Shown here piece after piece: positions 45,301-56,415 of a stretch of DNA of 56,423 nucleotides. Source of the DNA: Chromera velia (Eukaryota; Sar; Chromeraceae); the NCBI GenBank assembly GCA_018398765.1, contig JAHBMJ010005794.1:9017-65439 (forward strand). The letters are read 5' to 3'. Under the pieces are notes generated by a model. The model was not told where the DNA came from. It saw only the letters and a list, made by a program, of their open reading frames with translations, and did no database searches. A program made the translations under genes and the position numbers. How positions within the stretch are numbered: position 1 is the first letter of the stretch; every line of letters begins with the position of its first letter.

Positions 45301-47774
45301 CTCCCTTGTGCTGCCTGGTGCTTTCAGGCGGAGTCGGGGTCTTCTCATTCGTCACCTCCCTCGGCTTCTGCACCTCCTCCCTCCCCGTACAGCAACAGAC
45401 GCCCTGCTGTTTGGAGCCCAATCTCTCCCCCCTTTCAGCCAGGATGCACTGCAATGGGCCTCCTTCCTGGAGGCTCTCACGGCTGCGGTGCCTTTTGAGG
45501 AGGGCAAAGAGAAGGAAAAGGGGAAAGAGGGAGCAGCACACAAAGAGGCAGTGGCGGTCGTTGAGAGGTCGGTGATTCCTGTTGCGGTAACATTGTTGAG
45601 GCGGTTGCATTTGGAAGAGCAGTCAATTCTCGGAAACGAAGGTGGAGGTCTGGAGACCGGGGGGGAGAGAGAGAGGGAGAACCCGGCCAGCCCGAGGTCG
45701 CCCAGAGTGCGAAAGCGGCAGAGTGCAGGGGGGGTGAGTGCTGTTTCTGTTGTTGACCAGGGGCCCGTGGCTTCCTCTTTCCTTGTGCATGTCTCTGCCG
45801 CACGGCTTTTCTGCCGTCTGGGCGGAGTGTGGAAGTCCCTGTCTAGTTCTTCAAAAGAGACGCTCTCGACTGCACTGACCGAGGGCAGTCCGTATGTGGC
45901 CGCCTTGTCGTTCCTGGCTCTGAGGGCAGAGAGAGGAGGCGAATTGAAGGGGGATCCAGCGCCTTGGGGGGCCGCAGTCGCACATGCAGGGGGGGGGGAG
46001 GAGACAGTGAGGGCAGCCGTGCGGTCGTTTCGGGACAGGGCCCTCGTCGCTCCCGCAGCATCGCCCAGAGAAGCTTCGGGGAATGGAGGCGGGGGGCGAG
46101 AGAGATTGAAAGTCAGTCAGACAGACCGCTTGAACGTGAAATCTCGCTGGATCGGATAGCGAGTGTTTCGATTTTTTGTTCTTCCTCTTGCCCATTTCTG
46201 TTTTTCTGTTTTCTGTTCTTTTTGCTTCGTTTCAAGTTTTCTCATTTTCCGCTTCTCCCTTTAGGGTAACTTTTTTTTTTTTTTAATAATGGAACTAGGG
46301 TAAAAGAAATTTCGAACAAGCATGCCCTGTTTCTCTCTGAAGTCTTCTTTCTCCTGATAAATCCCTCTCCCCTGTGCAGGCCGAATTTTCTCCCTCTTTC
46401 CTTCTGACTTTGACGGCTCTCTCCCTCTCTGCGGCTGAAATCGGTTCCTCCGACCAAGTGAGGGTCCTCCACACACTCGCCCTCGCACGGCCGTCCCGAG
46501 TGGGGGGAGGGGGGGGGAACTTCAAGTCGGCAGGACAGAGGCACAGCGACATGGGCACATCTGCAGTCCGCCTGTTGGCCCTGTTAGTGTCCCTGTGTCT
46601 GCACTGGCTGGGTCTCTCATCGTTTCTCCCAGCATTTCAGCAGAGCACTCACAACTCTGCATGGGTGTCCGCTCACACACACACAGGCGGTGTGGGAGAG
46701 GGGGAAGAGAACCCCCCCGAGGAATTCTGCGAAGCCTCCGCAGAGAAGGCAGAACAACCCCCTGGGTTCTCATCTGTGTCCCTAACGCAGAGACCCTTTC
46801 CCCCCCATCCTGCGTGGACTTTCTTTCTCTCCTGCGCCTTCGACGCGGGAGGGTCCTCTTCGTCCCAGCAACTAGCGGGGCTCCTGCATGGAAAGCCGGG
46901 GCCCGCGTCGCAAGGGACCCCGACCCCGGCAGCTCTGCCCTTGGGTGTCGCTCACACCTCCGAAGAATTGGGCTCGTTCCCCGCAGTCTTCACTGACTAC
47001 CCCTCAGCAGCTCCCCCGTCTCTTGTGTGTCCTCCCCTGCCTGCTTTGTCTTCCGAAGCATTCCTTTCGAATTCACGGATGCGATCAGAGCGTGAAAAGG
47101 GTGGGGGGGGTCACCGGGAGGTCGATGCGGGTGGAGATATTCCGGTTTTTGCCTGTCACCATCTCTCTGGGGACGACGAGGCATTTGTTTTTGAAGAGCA
47201 TGTGAGAAAGACGGAGGTCTCTCTGGGAGTGGCCCCGGCAGTGCAGGCGTCAGCCGTCCTGCCTGGCGGTGGCGCCCCAGGGGGACACCAGGATCCTCCT
47301 GGAGGAAGAGACAGCGAGGAGGCGCGCGGTCGTAGAGCGAAGGAGGACGTGTGTGCTCGCAGGATGCCCCCAGTGTTCCTTGCTGCTCTGGCGGCTGAGG
47401 GATTTCCTGAAGCTGCTATGGCTGTAGACGGGGGGTATGAGAGGGGGGCACAGTGGGCAGGGAGCGTGGAGGGATTGGAGTTCAGTGCTTGGCTTTTGTG
47501 GGTGCACGGCTACGTGATCCGAGCACTCAAACAGAAATTGAAGCGGGAGCAGTACGCAGGCGGGCCCGCATCTGTGGGTGGTGGCGGCGCCCACCCGGCA
47601 GCAGGGCCCTCAGGATCCAGGCGGGTTTCTGAAAAAAACGTGGGCGCCATGGCTGAGAGTCGCTCGGGAGATACAGACTTCGGCCCAGACGCCGCACTTT
47701 GGGTTCAGGTGGACGAGGCAGTGGCTGAAGGGGTTTCTGAGCTGTCGCGTCTCCTTGCTAGGCCTGGCGGCTAG
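36364..47774 (+). CDS. giant helical-repeat protein, focadhesin/RST1-like (12 exons, 2,487 aa)
   Basis: Exons 36364-36753, 36859-37068, 37302-37624, 38347-38596, 39065-39985, 40453-41548, 41800-42798, 43223-43717, 43960-44074, 44540-45025, 45328-46111 and 46380-47774 join in phase with no stop, giving 2,487 residues. The sequence is almost wholly amphipathic helices rich in Leu/Ala, interrupted by charged loops (KEKEKGKEG). This is typical of HEAT/armadillo solenoids. No transmembrane or catalytic motif is seen. Around residues 790-850 the succession RDACRAAPAEVAG, EEMMGALQKVWN, ASALAVDCLCLLC resembles the central region of focadhesin and plant RST1 as I remember it, and LRLLPSLLFLAG just upstream fits the same order. 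FOCAD/RST1 support the cytosolic SKI-exosome RNA-decay machinery. It is longer than human FOCAD (about 1,800). GCN1 was considered and fits less well. Confidence 0.75.
37586..38054 (+). repeat. six-copy 85-bp tandem repeat spanning an exon/intron junction
   Basis: Units start at 37586, 37671, 37756, 37841, 37926 and 38011 (last partial), beginning CGTCTGTGCGTCTCT and including GGAAGGCAGTGTTGCAG, the donor-like AGGTGCGTGC, GAATTCTGTATGAAAG and ATGCATGCAC. The first unit contains the last codons and 5' splice site of exon 3 of the FOCAD-like gene. The rest lie in the intron. Confidence 0.95.
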
Positions 47775-48950
47775 CACTTGAAAATCGAGGACTGAAGACT
47801 CTACTGGGGACTCTATTAAGCGTAGTGCATATAATCTAGCATATGCTATGTGCAGGCGTGATATTAAAGAGGCTCTAAGAGGCCTACTGTACCGCTTATA
47901 TGTCGGCTCAATTTACTGCTTAACTGATTGATCATGACTGAGGGATAGGAAGTACTTAGCAAATGCCGAAGAAGGCATTCGGACGGAGGAGCGTCAAGTA
48001 TGAGGTCGCATGAGAGAGAGGGGGGGCATTGACTTAAAGTTTGTTCCTAGCGTCTGGCCTATACGTCTTTCGTCTCTTCCTTCTGCATGAGAGAGAGAGC
48101 TAGCAGCGAGAGCAGTAACCAGGACAGAAGGAAGAGACGAAAGACGCATAGGCCAGACGCTAGGAACAAACTTTAAGTCAATGCCGATAAAAAAAAAGAT
48201 TGATCAACCTTAGCTCCTATATAGCTTAGCTCCGATTATTTTGTGAACATTTAATAACAATCAGTAAAGCAAGCAGCAACTTCGTTCAAGTTTGGTTTTA
48301 ATATTGTTAAATAAATAATAATGATAATAAAAGTTCATATGTATAGTTCAATAATAGTTGGATCAATAGCTAGATCAATAGTTTAATTTAAGCTATATAA
48401 AAGCCATTTATGGCTATATGTAGGCCAATTTTATAAAATAATAATTAGTAGAAAAACAATTAAGAATAAATATGGTAAGATAGGATAGAAAAACGAAAAA
48501 AAGATAGGAATAATGTCTGGAAGATCGGCCTCCGGCCCCAATGCCGACTCATTGCCGAGTAACAGCGAGCTTTCGACGTGCGGCATCAAGGAAAATAATG
48601 AGAGTAATTGAATTAATGAAGCCTCGGCAATGGGGCGCCAGGGGCGCACTTCTGGTAGAACGGTGACAGTGCTCTACCTATAAGGCACCAATTAAATCAC
48701 TATAACTAATCATCACTATTTTAATTATATTTTTTATAATTCATTTTTTCAATTTAATTCAATTTCTATGAAATGGTACTAGTAGGTGATTTAAAACTTA
48801 ATATTGATAGTACTTATCGTACTTACATCATCTACTAGTTGTACTTTCAATTTATAAAATTGGCATTAATTGACACATTCATCAACACATTGTCAGAGAT
48901 TGATCGTCACGCATGTGCTTGAATACTAAATCCAAACCTGCAACGTTAAA
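47775..48950. other. AT-rich convergent intergenic region
   Basis: Lies between the 3' ends of the FOCAD-like gene and the SGNH gene. No coding sequence recognised. It contains the hairpin element at 48025-48185, and 48240-48900 is strongly AT-rich. Confidence 0.6.
48025..48185. repeat. 161-bp near-perfect hairpin (61-bp arms, 39-bp loop)
   Basis: Arms 48025-48085 and 48125-48185 are reverse complements apart from one base (TATACGTC versus TATGCGTC). They begin GGCATTGACTTAAAG and end CTTCCTTCTG at the loop. The loop contains GAGAGAGAGCTAGC. I see no obvious target-site duplication. It could be a foldback/MITE remnant, a small-RNA precursor or a structured 3' element. Confidence 0.95.
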
Positions 48951-49768
48951 TTACTCATTTGCTATTCCTAAAAATCTATCAAGAAGCCCCAGTTTTTCGG
49001 CTTCTCTAGCCAAGAAATCGCCCCAGACTGCGTACCCCAGATCAGATGGGTGGACCCCGTCTGCTGCCACTAGATGAAGCATCGCTTCCTCGCTGCGGCG
49101 CAAAAGCTCAGAGACAGACACAGCCTCTGGCCACATAGCGACAGTAGCAGCCTGTCTCAGGTGCTTTCTTTCTGCAGACCGCTCTCGTTCTTCTCGCGTG
49201 TCCCTTTGATCCTTTCCTCCTGCTTTTCCTTTTCCGTATTCCCCTTCTCCATGTTTATTTCTCTCCGAAGTCACCGACGAAAGCTCAGCATGAGAGGGCT
49301 TCCCCACAAACGCGCTCTCCCCGAAGCGACAGGAGACAGACGCACTCCACCGAATGCAGATGTTCAGCAAAGACTCTACCAGGCTCTCTTCTGATCTTCC
49401 AGCACCTCGGAGTTCCAGTCCATGGAGCACACCCACTTTCTGCAAATCCCACAACGCCATTGCAGACCTGCAGACCCCATCCTTGCAAGACCCCCCCCCA
49501 CATTGTCAACCACAGCAAGGAGACACATGAACTTGAGAAAAGAAAGAAGGAGTTCACCGACAGCGGACGAACAGATTGAATGAATCATCATGGTGGAAAT
49601 TGCAGTCGAGGTATCCGGGTGAAGCTGGTAAGATCAAAGTGCGGTAAGGTTGCCAAGAAAGACAAGAGGAAGAGGGAAGGAAGGAAGGAAGGAAGGAAAG
49701 AAAGAAAGAAAGAAAGAAAGAAAGGAAGGAAGGAAGGAAGGAAAGAAAGGAAGGAAGGAAGGAAGGAA

Positions 49769-49802
<34 letters not shown>

Positions 49803-50416
49803 AAAAAAAAAGGAAGAAAGAAAGAAAGAAATAAAAGAAAGAAAGGAAGGAAGAAAGAAAGAAAGAGCAAAAAACGTAGCAAGCTAGTTCACCTCACAGA
49901 CTGACCGGATCAAGTGAAAAACAGGAAAGACGTTGAAGCTCGTGCAGACTTCCACCGGGAGTGCGGGGAGAATGATGGCGCAATTGGGTCCGACCTGCTC
50001 TCATGTACATGTACATGGAGACACAGCGAGCCGGCAGAATGGATTAATTCATGTGACACAAATGTGTGCCTGCGTTCATGAAGGAAGACTTTCGCCTTTT
50101 GTGCAGCCCTTCTTTTTCTTTTCGAAAACACAATGAAGCTGCCATCACGAACTCTTTTCTGTATCACGATTGCCAATCACAAGAAACGCAAAGTCCCGAG
50201 AGGGCGCCACTCAAAGCAAGCCGGACGCGTGATCATTTTCCTCCTGAGAGGGAGGAAAGCCCTTTGCCAGATGGTGAGGGAGTCCGTCAGGAGCGTCGAG
50301 AAGACAAGGAAAGGAAAGAGAAGCCAAGAGACAGAAACTCAAACGGGAACTGGGTGGCAGTTCACACCTCTACACATATTGTTTGGACGACGAGACAGGG
50401 ACATACACACACAGGA

Positions 50417-50458
<42 letters not shown>

Positions 50459-50628
50459 GTTGTATGACTTCTTTTTTTTCCCCCTTTCAGACAGACAGAG
50501 AGACGGAGAGACAGGCAGACGGAGACTGCAAAAAAGCGACGGACCTCGCCATGCAGTGCTGAAACCAGATTACTTAGCGCTGTTCGAAATTCTCGTGGAC
50601 TTCTGCAACAGAAACGCAGCAGTACGGA

Positions 50629-50681
<53 letters not shown>

Positions 50682-51458
50682 CGTGTGTGTGCCGATGCAA
50701 GGAAAAGAGAAGCAGGTGACGGTCTTGCTGAGAAAGGTAGGGCAAGAATAAGGAAGATCGGCGCTCTCTGGACAAATCAGCCAGCGAGACAGACATGTAT
50801 TATTGATGCCTGATCGATTTCCTTAGCTCGAAGGAGCAAGGAGCACAAGGACAGTAAAGGAAAGAAACTCTCCACCTGACAAGCAGCTGAGCGCACCCCC
50901 CCCACCAACGTCCCTTCCAGCCGACCGTCACGGACCGTCGATGCACGATGGTGTCCTTCATGTCGTTCAGACCACACACGATCACACACACATCCGCCCC
51001 TCCCTCCTTGTCGTCCTTTCCCTCTCCTCTCATCTTCTCCGCTCCCCCTTCTCCTTTTGCCACCTGGAGGCATGCCGTCTTGACCTCACTGAACAGAGTC
51101 TGCAAGCTCAATTGAATGCCATGCATGCACGCAGCGGTGGAGTGAACTTTTCTTTCGGAAATGAAGATGTGGTTTTCTGCCTTGGCTCAAGCAAAGGAAG
51201 AAAGGATGAGTACCGGTTCACTTCACTGCAGTCTGCGCAAGTCGGGGGACAGAGACAAGAGAAAGAGGAGAGCATGGAATCAATCAACGCAGCACGTCCG
51301 AAGAAGAAAACAGAGGGATGGAATCTTTTCGCAGGGGGCAATGCAGCGAATGGTTGACAAAAAGACGCAGTCAACAAGAAAGGAAGACAGGAAGGAGGAA
51401 ATGTGATCTTTCGGTTTCGCAAGCTTGTCACAGACACACACACACATGTGTACACACA

Positions 51459-51504
<46 letters not shown>

Positions 51505-53622
51505 CGCACAGAGAGGCAGAGAGAAAGACAACACACCTTGTGCACCGTCTGAACATCAGCCCCGTTTTTTGAGATGGCTTGCCAGACCACGTTTCTCCCC
51601 GTTCTCTCCGCAAGTCTCTCGCAGAAAGCACGTGGTAAAACTGGCCCTTCTTCTCTGAAAAACACATGTATTCAAGAATATTGAAGAAAAAACTGGCCTC
51701 TGTTCCCTTCAACCGATGGCGCCCGTCCTCTCTCGTGCTTTGTCCTCCCACGACATGTTATTGATAACTCAATGATGCGTTCGCCCGCCGACTGTTCCAT
51801 TTTTGCAGGGATGAACCAACGCCAAGAACTGAACCGCCAATTGACTGACCAACCGTTTGCTTAACTCACTGACTGACTGACTGATTGATATCTCCTCACA
51901 CAGGCTGACCGGGGCAGATCCAGAATAAAGTGGGGGCAGCATTGAAGCAAAAACGACGAAGAAAAGCGAAACATGGATGGATTCCCACTTTTCCTCTCCT
52001 CTCCTTTCCTTCTACCCTCCCTTTTCCTTCCTTTCTCTTTCGATGCCTTCCCGATGCCAGGCACAGAGAGCACAATCTGTCAGGCAGAAACAGAGAAAGG
52101 AAACGGAGCGCATTCTCTACTACTCACTTGTATCTCGCAAGTTCGCAACCGATTCCAAGAACTAACGAGTCCCCGACAAAGAGTACCCTCAGAGGGGGAT
52201 TCCTCTCTTTCTCCTTCCCTTTCTTTCCACTTTTCCTCCCCTTTGTTTGCTTCGCAGACACCGCACCCTGTCCCTGCCCTTCCCCTCCTGCCGAAGGTGA
52301 GACTGCCTGTCTCTCCGATTCGTGCCCTTCCCCTTGCTTCGTGCCTGACAGCGCTCTCTCGACCTGTCTGTGCCGCAAACAGCTCCAGACTTGAGCGGAT
52401 CTGCACTCAAAAGAAACGAGAAGACTTTCAAGCAGTACATGAGGAAGACGCGATTCCTCCTTTAGTGCTTCATGTGTTTGTACTCTTTCGAAGCATTGCT
52501 TAAGATGTAGTCATGGAAAGAAACCTGTAGAGAGAAACAGAGAGATGAATAGACTGTTCCCTCGGTTATGTGCCTTCGTTTCTTCATTTCACAAAGATGT
52601 GTGAGCAGAAGCCCTGCATGCGGAGAAGCGGAGTGAGTGACTCACCCCAGAGGCCCGTACGCAACCGTTCGGGCGGCATCGCTCCTTTCATTTGTTGCAG
52701 CCACCCAACTCGTGATACCTGCCCCCCCCCTCCTTGGGAAGGTACTTGAAGAACTAGACGCGTCCTCGTTTTTCTTCCCGGCAGTTTCATCAACAGAGAC
52801 GAAGCCAGCCGAGGGGCCGGGAGACCGAGGGAGCCTGAGGGAGAACAAAAGGGGCGAATATGCGTCTATGATAGGGCAGGAAAGGGAGCGCGCTAGACGG
52901 ACACAAAGAGGCGCAACAGGGGCAGGCAGGAGGAGACGGATGGACAGAGAAGCTGACAGGCCGATGCAGACAGGTAGATGGAAAAAGCAGGCACGGGATC
53001 CATCGGCAGAGAGAGAGAAAGCGGGCAGCATGCATGACTCTAAAAAGAGAACCAGGACAGAGGGCATGCATGATAGATTAGATAGATCGTCAGGGGGGAA
53101 CGAATGGACAGACAGAGGAGGACGGACTTTAAAGGGAAGCACGTGGAAAGTCCAGCATGGAGAGAAAGGTGGTAGTGGGCGGGGAGTAAGTGGGAATGGA
53201 AAGAGGCGGACAGACGGAAAGGAGACGGTAGGAATGGAAAGAGACGGACAGACAGAAAGGAGACGGTAGAGACGCGAGGGTACTGTGGGCATGCGAAGCG
53301 CGTTAGAAGCAGAGGGCTGGGTGTAAAGGGGAGAGAGGCGAAAAGGCAAGCTCACGCGGACAAGGAGAGAAGCAGAAGAAGACCGATGAATGGAGTGGCT
53401 GTTTGCCTGAGAGATTTTTTTTTATGCGGTGCTAAGATCCACGGGCAAGCCGCCCCGAAGCACACGCACTGCTAAGAGAAGATGGGTGGCGGCCGGGTTT
53501 ACACAGACTGACGGCACGTAATTCTTCCTCAGAGAGAGTCCCTGTGCTACTCCGAGGCCCACCATGCACGCACACCCGCCTCCAACCCAACGAGCAAAAC
53601 GCCGAACTCCCGGAGACGGCAT
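48951..53622 (-). CDS. SGNH (GDSL-type) hydrolase
   Basis: Spliced minus-strand gene. Exons with consistent phase are 53513-53622 (ATG at 53622), 52646-52834, 52128-52400, 51537-51654, 50936-51099 and 50545-50602; a last exon runs from about 49470 to the TAA at 48951. All four SGNH blocks appear in order. Block I is VLFVGDSLVLGIG (catalytic Ser), block II SKNGADV (oxyanion Gly), block III VCGLNDMKD (oxyanion Asn) and block V ADGVHPSDLGY (catalytic Asp and His). The N-terminus has a small hydrophobic stretch (GGGCACMVGLGVAQGLSL) that could be a signal anchor, and a Ser/Lys-rich linker precedes block I. The family cleaves esters of lipids or carbohydrates; the substrate is unknown. The segment between 50545 and the last exon is long and repeat-filled, and an exon may be missing there. 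The last-exon acceptor is uncertain because of a nine-base G run. Confidence 0.8.
49676..49870. repeat. (GGAA)n/(AAAG)n simple repeat
   Basis: Purine tetranucleotide array on the plus strand (GAAGGAAG alternating with GAAAGAAA) in the last intron of the SGNH gene. On the sense strand it is a pyrimidine tract upstream of the final acceptor. Confidence 0.95.
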
Positions 53623-53984
53623 CACGGTTCTTTGTTTTTTTTCTTGTCTCTGTTCCTGTCGTTTTCTTCACTTCTCACGTCCAGCCACCCCAACCTTCCT
53701 CCGTCTCTCTGTATGAAGAAAGCGTGCAAGGTGAAGTGCACCTCAGGCAGCAGCTTTTTCCTCCGTCGAGCCTGACAATGGTGTTATGTCTCTTTTGACT
53801 GGATACAGCTCCGTTCTTTGTCGGATTCCCTGCTCCCGCCCTCTGCACGTTTACAGAGAGTTGTCCACTGTGGGCACAGCGCTGCAGGAGAGACAATCAA
53901 CACGCATCGATCGGCGCTTTCACAGTCAAGAAGTCTCTCTAAGAACTTGGAATTTGGCCGCGTGCAATGCTTGAATTGTACCGG

Positions 53985-54062
53985 CGCCATAACTTTTCTT
54001 CAAGCACCGCGGCCCGGCGGCGTCAAGCTCCGCCGCCGCGCGCGCCCCCCCCGCCCCTGCCA
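53985..54062. promoter_or_regulatory. GC-rich island between divergent SGNH and ammonium transporter genes
   Basis: GCACCGCGGCCCGGCGGCG ... CGCCGCCGCGCGCGC lies in the 1-kb interval between ATG 53622 (minus) and ATG 54631 (plus). It lacks the TGCATGCA core seen in the other islands. Bidirectional promoter function is inferred from position and composition. 54120-54320 next to it is AT-rich. Confidence 0.4.
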
Positions 54063-54630
54063 CCAATCGTGCACATGTCACATTTTCTTGCACCTGAGTT
54101 GGTCACTGTCTCAGAGGATGCAATTAATTAGTTTTCACTAAATTAAATTCGCTTTTTGCTTCGGCAATTCGCATTTTTTTGGCAAAATTGAGGACCCAAG
54201 TCCAAAGTGAACAACCCATTTCACGGGAAAAAATAATACTATAATATAACACGTTGTTGTATGCGTACGTATTAAACAACTTACCTTAATTCATGCACCT
54301 CTATCCACATACAAAGCATCAATTAAACAGCTAGAGGCAAAGAACTTGCTCTGGAAGGCTGTGCGACACCGTCAAACAAATATGGCAGGACTACTCGCAA
54401 GGAAGAGCTGTTTTTTATGCACGAACGTCGAAAGCAGAATGCGAAATTGTCAAATATTTTCCGTACAATTCCGACCGAAATGTCAGACCTTTCTTTTCCC
54501 GGAGAACAGATAGGCTCGTGGAGTGCCGACCTGTCCCCGTACGGCGAATGGTGGTTCATTGTACAAAACGACATAGACAGACTCAAAAGTGATTGACCTG
54601 AAAGGATAGAAAGCACCTGGGAGGAAAAGG

Positions 54631-55740
54631 ATGAGTGACGAGGAAGAGGCCGCGCAGAATCGGCAAATCGACCTCGCCCTTACCCTTGTCGAAGCCACCC
54701 GAGTTGCTGGCAATGTGAGTAAATCAATGAGAATGCCCGTCTATCCAGCCAGAACGTACTTCTTATGCCCAGTCTGGCATTCACATACATGGACGGTTCT
54801 ACATATATGCGTCTGTATGGATGGAGTAGATGCATGTATCTTTCTTTCACTACATGTCAGTCAGTTGCAATCAATGTTGCTCTGACCACCACATGAACTT
54901 TCCTTGCTGAACGCTGTGCAGGTGCTCTTCCTGCTTACTTGCGGGATCTTCATTGTGTTCATGCAGACAGGGTAAGTGCTTCGTCCAGACTTCGTTTCCG
55001 TCGAGAGGGTGGGGAGCACAAGAGACTATATTTGGTCAAGTATGTGGTTATTTGTTAGAGAAACGAGAGAGAAAGAGAATTAGAAAGGCGCACGGAGAAG
55101 CACTTTGGTCACGGACAACCACTCGTATGAAGTGGCTACATGTGCGTGTGTGTGGCTGCATGCAGGTTTGCATTCGTTGAAGCAGGACTGGTTCAGCATC
55201 TGCACGTGGTCAACATTCTGTTGAAAAACTTCATGGACATGGCGACTGGGTGCATAATATACGCCTGTCAGTCAGTCATACTCTGGGTAAAATTAGAACT
55301 TATTAGACTGTCCGTTTGTGTGTCAGTCTGTCGATTTGCTGTTCTGCCTGTTTGCTGCTCTAACTGACGGACTAAGTGCAGAAATGGTGATCAATTCTTT
55401 AATGCTCCTGCCTGTCTCTCTGCATGCCGACACGCAAATGCTCCTTCACATCCGTGAGCACTGACGCGTATTCAATTTTCAATTCCGGGACGGATCTTTC
55501 ATGCATGTTTGCAGTGGTTGGTTATGCACTCACGTACGGCGAATCACTTGGGGGCTGGATCGGGAGTTCGTACTACCTGGGGGACGGGATCGGCCAAGCG
55601 CAGTTCGAACACGTTTTCTTCAACTTCTCCTTCGCTGCAACTGCTTCCACAATTGTATCGTCAGTCTCTCTCTCCCTCTGCCTCTCCCTCTCCCTCCTCA
55701 TCTCTCTCCCTCCCTCTGCCCCCCCTCCTCTCTCTCACTC

Positions 55741-55779
<39 letters not shown>

Positions 55780-56184
55780 CTTCTCGCTCTCGCGGACGCT
55801 GACCCTCTGTCGTCCCCTGCTGCGCTCTGATCTGTTTCCTCCGGCTTCCTCAATGAGTAGTCCCTCTTTGTTTCTTTTTCCCGGGTTATGCGAACGAACG
55901 AAACAAGGAGTGACTTTCAGTGGACGAAAGATGGGGATCGAAGAAGAGAAAGGGATGTGTTCCGCCGTGCATGCACAAGTTTACAATGAGTATCAATAGA
56001 TCCATCCAATTTGTTAGGTGCATTTCTTCCTTTGTGACATGGCATGTTGCAGAGGCGCCATCGCTGGCCGAGCGAAGTTCTCGGCCTACCTAATCTACTC
56101 TGCGTTGGTCACCGGCGTTGTGTACCCAATAGCAGCACACTGGGTCTGGAACGAGAATGGGTGGCTCGGAGCGCTTGGGTACAG
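54631..56184 (+). CDS. ammonium transporter (Amt/Mep/Rh family), 3' part outside window
   Basis: Exons 54631-54714, 54922-54971, 55166-55266, 55515-55659 and 56053-56184 join in phase; the last ends at a GTGAGT donor and the gene continues past the right edge. After a 28-residue start (MSDEEEAAQNRQ) the membrane segments match the Amt fold. They include VLFLLTCGIFIVFMQTGFAF then VEAGLVQ (TM1), NILLKNFMDM, LVGYALTYGESLGG (TM2), HVFFNFSFAATASTIVSGAI (TM3, the signature of the family) and AGRAKFSAYLIYSALVTGVV (TM4) followed by PIAAHWVW. Members move ammonium or ammonia across the plasma membrane as trimers. The pore histidines lie further on and cannot be checked here. The gene is divergent from the SGNH gene. 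Confidence 0.92.
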
Positions 56185-56352
56185 GTGAGTAAGCGTGTTT
56201 AACTTTTCTTTCTTTCGTTAATACTTCCCAGCCGGTATTTCCTGTTCTGGCGTTCTGAGTGCCATTTTCCTCTCTTGCCCGGACTCCAGCTCTGTGTGCC
56301 ACTGTCTCTCGGTGCAATGTTTTTATTCTCCATTAAGCTCCTTTTCGCACGC

Positions 56353-56382
56353 ACATCCCGCGCGCGCGCGCGCGCGCACGCA

Positions 56383-56415
<33 letters not shown>

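Noticed and set aside
36364-47774. Identification of the giant repeat protein as GCN1
   Set aside because: Length is similar, but I see none of the GCN1/eEF3-like HEAT signatures, and the central region fits focadhesin/RST1 better.
49580-49904. Lys/Arg/Glu-rich frames within the GGAA/AAAG tract
   Set aside because: They are low-complexity translations of the purine repeat inside an SGNH intron.
50545-50936. Plus-strand gene suggested by frames at 50133-50813
   Set aside because: The SGNH exons on the minus strand occupy this interval with matching phases and catalytic blocks.
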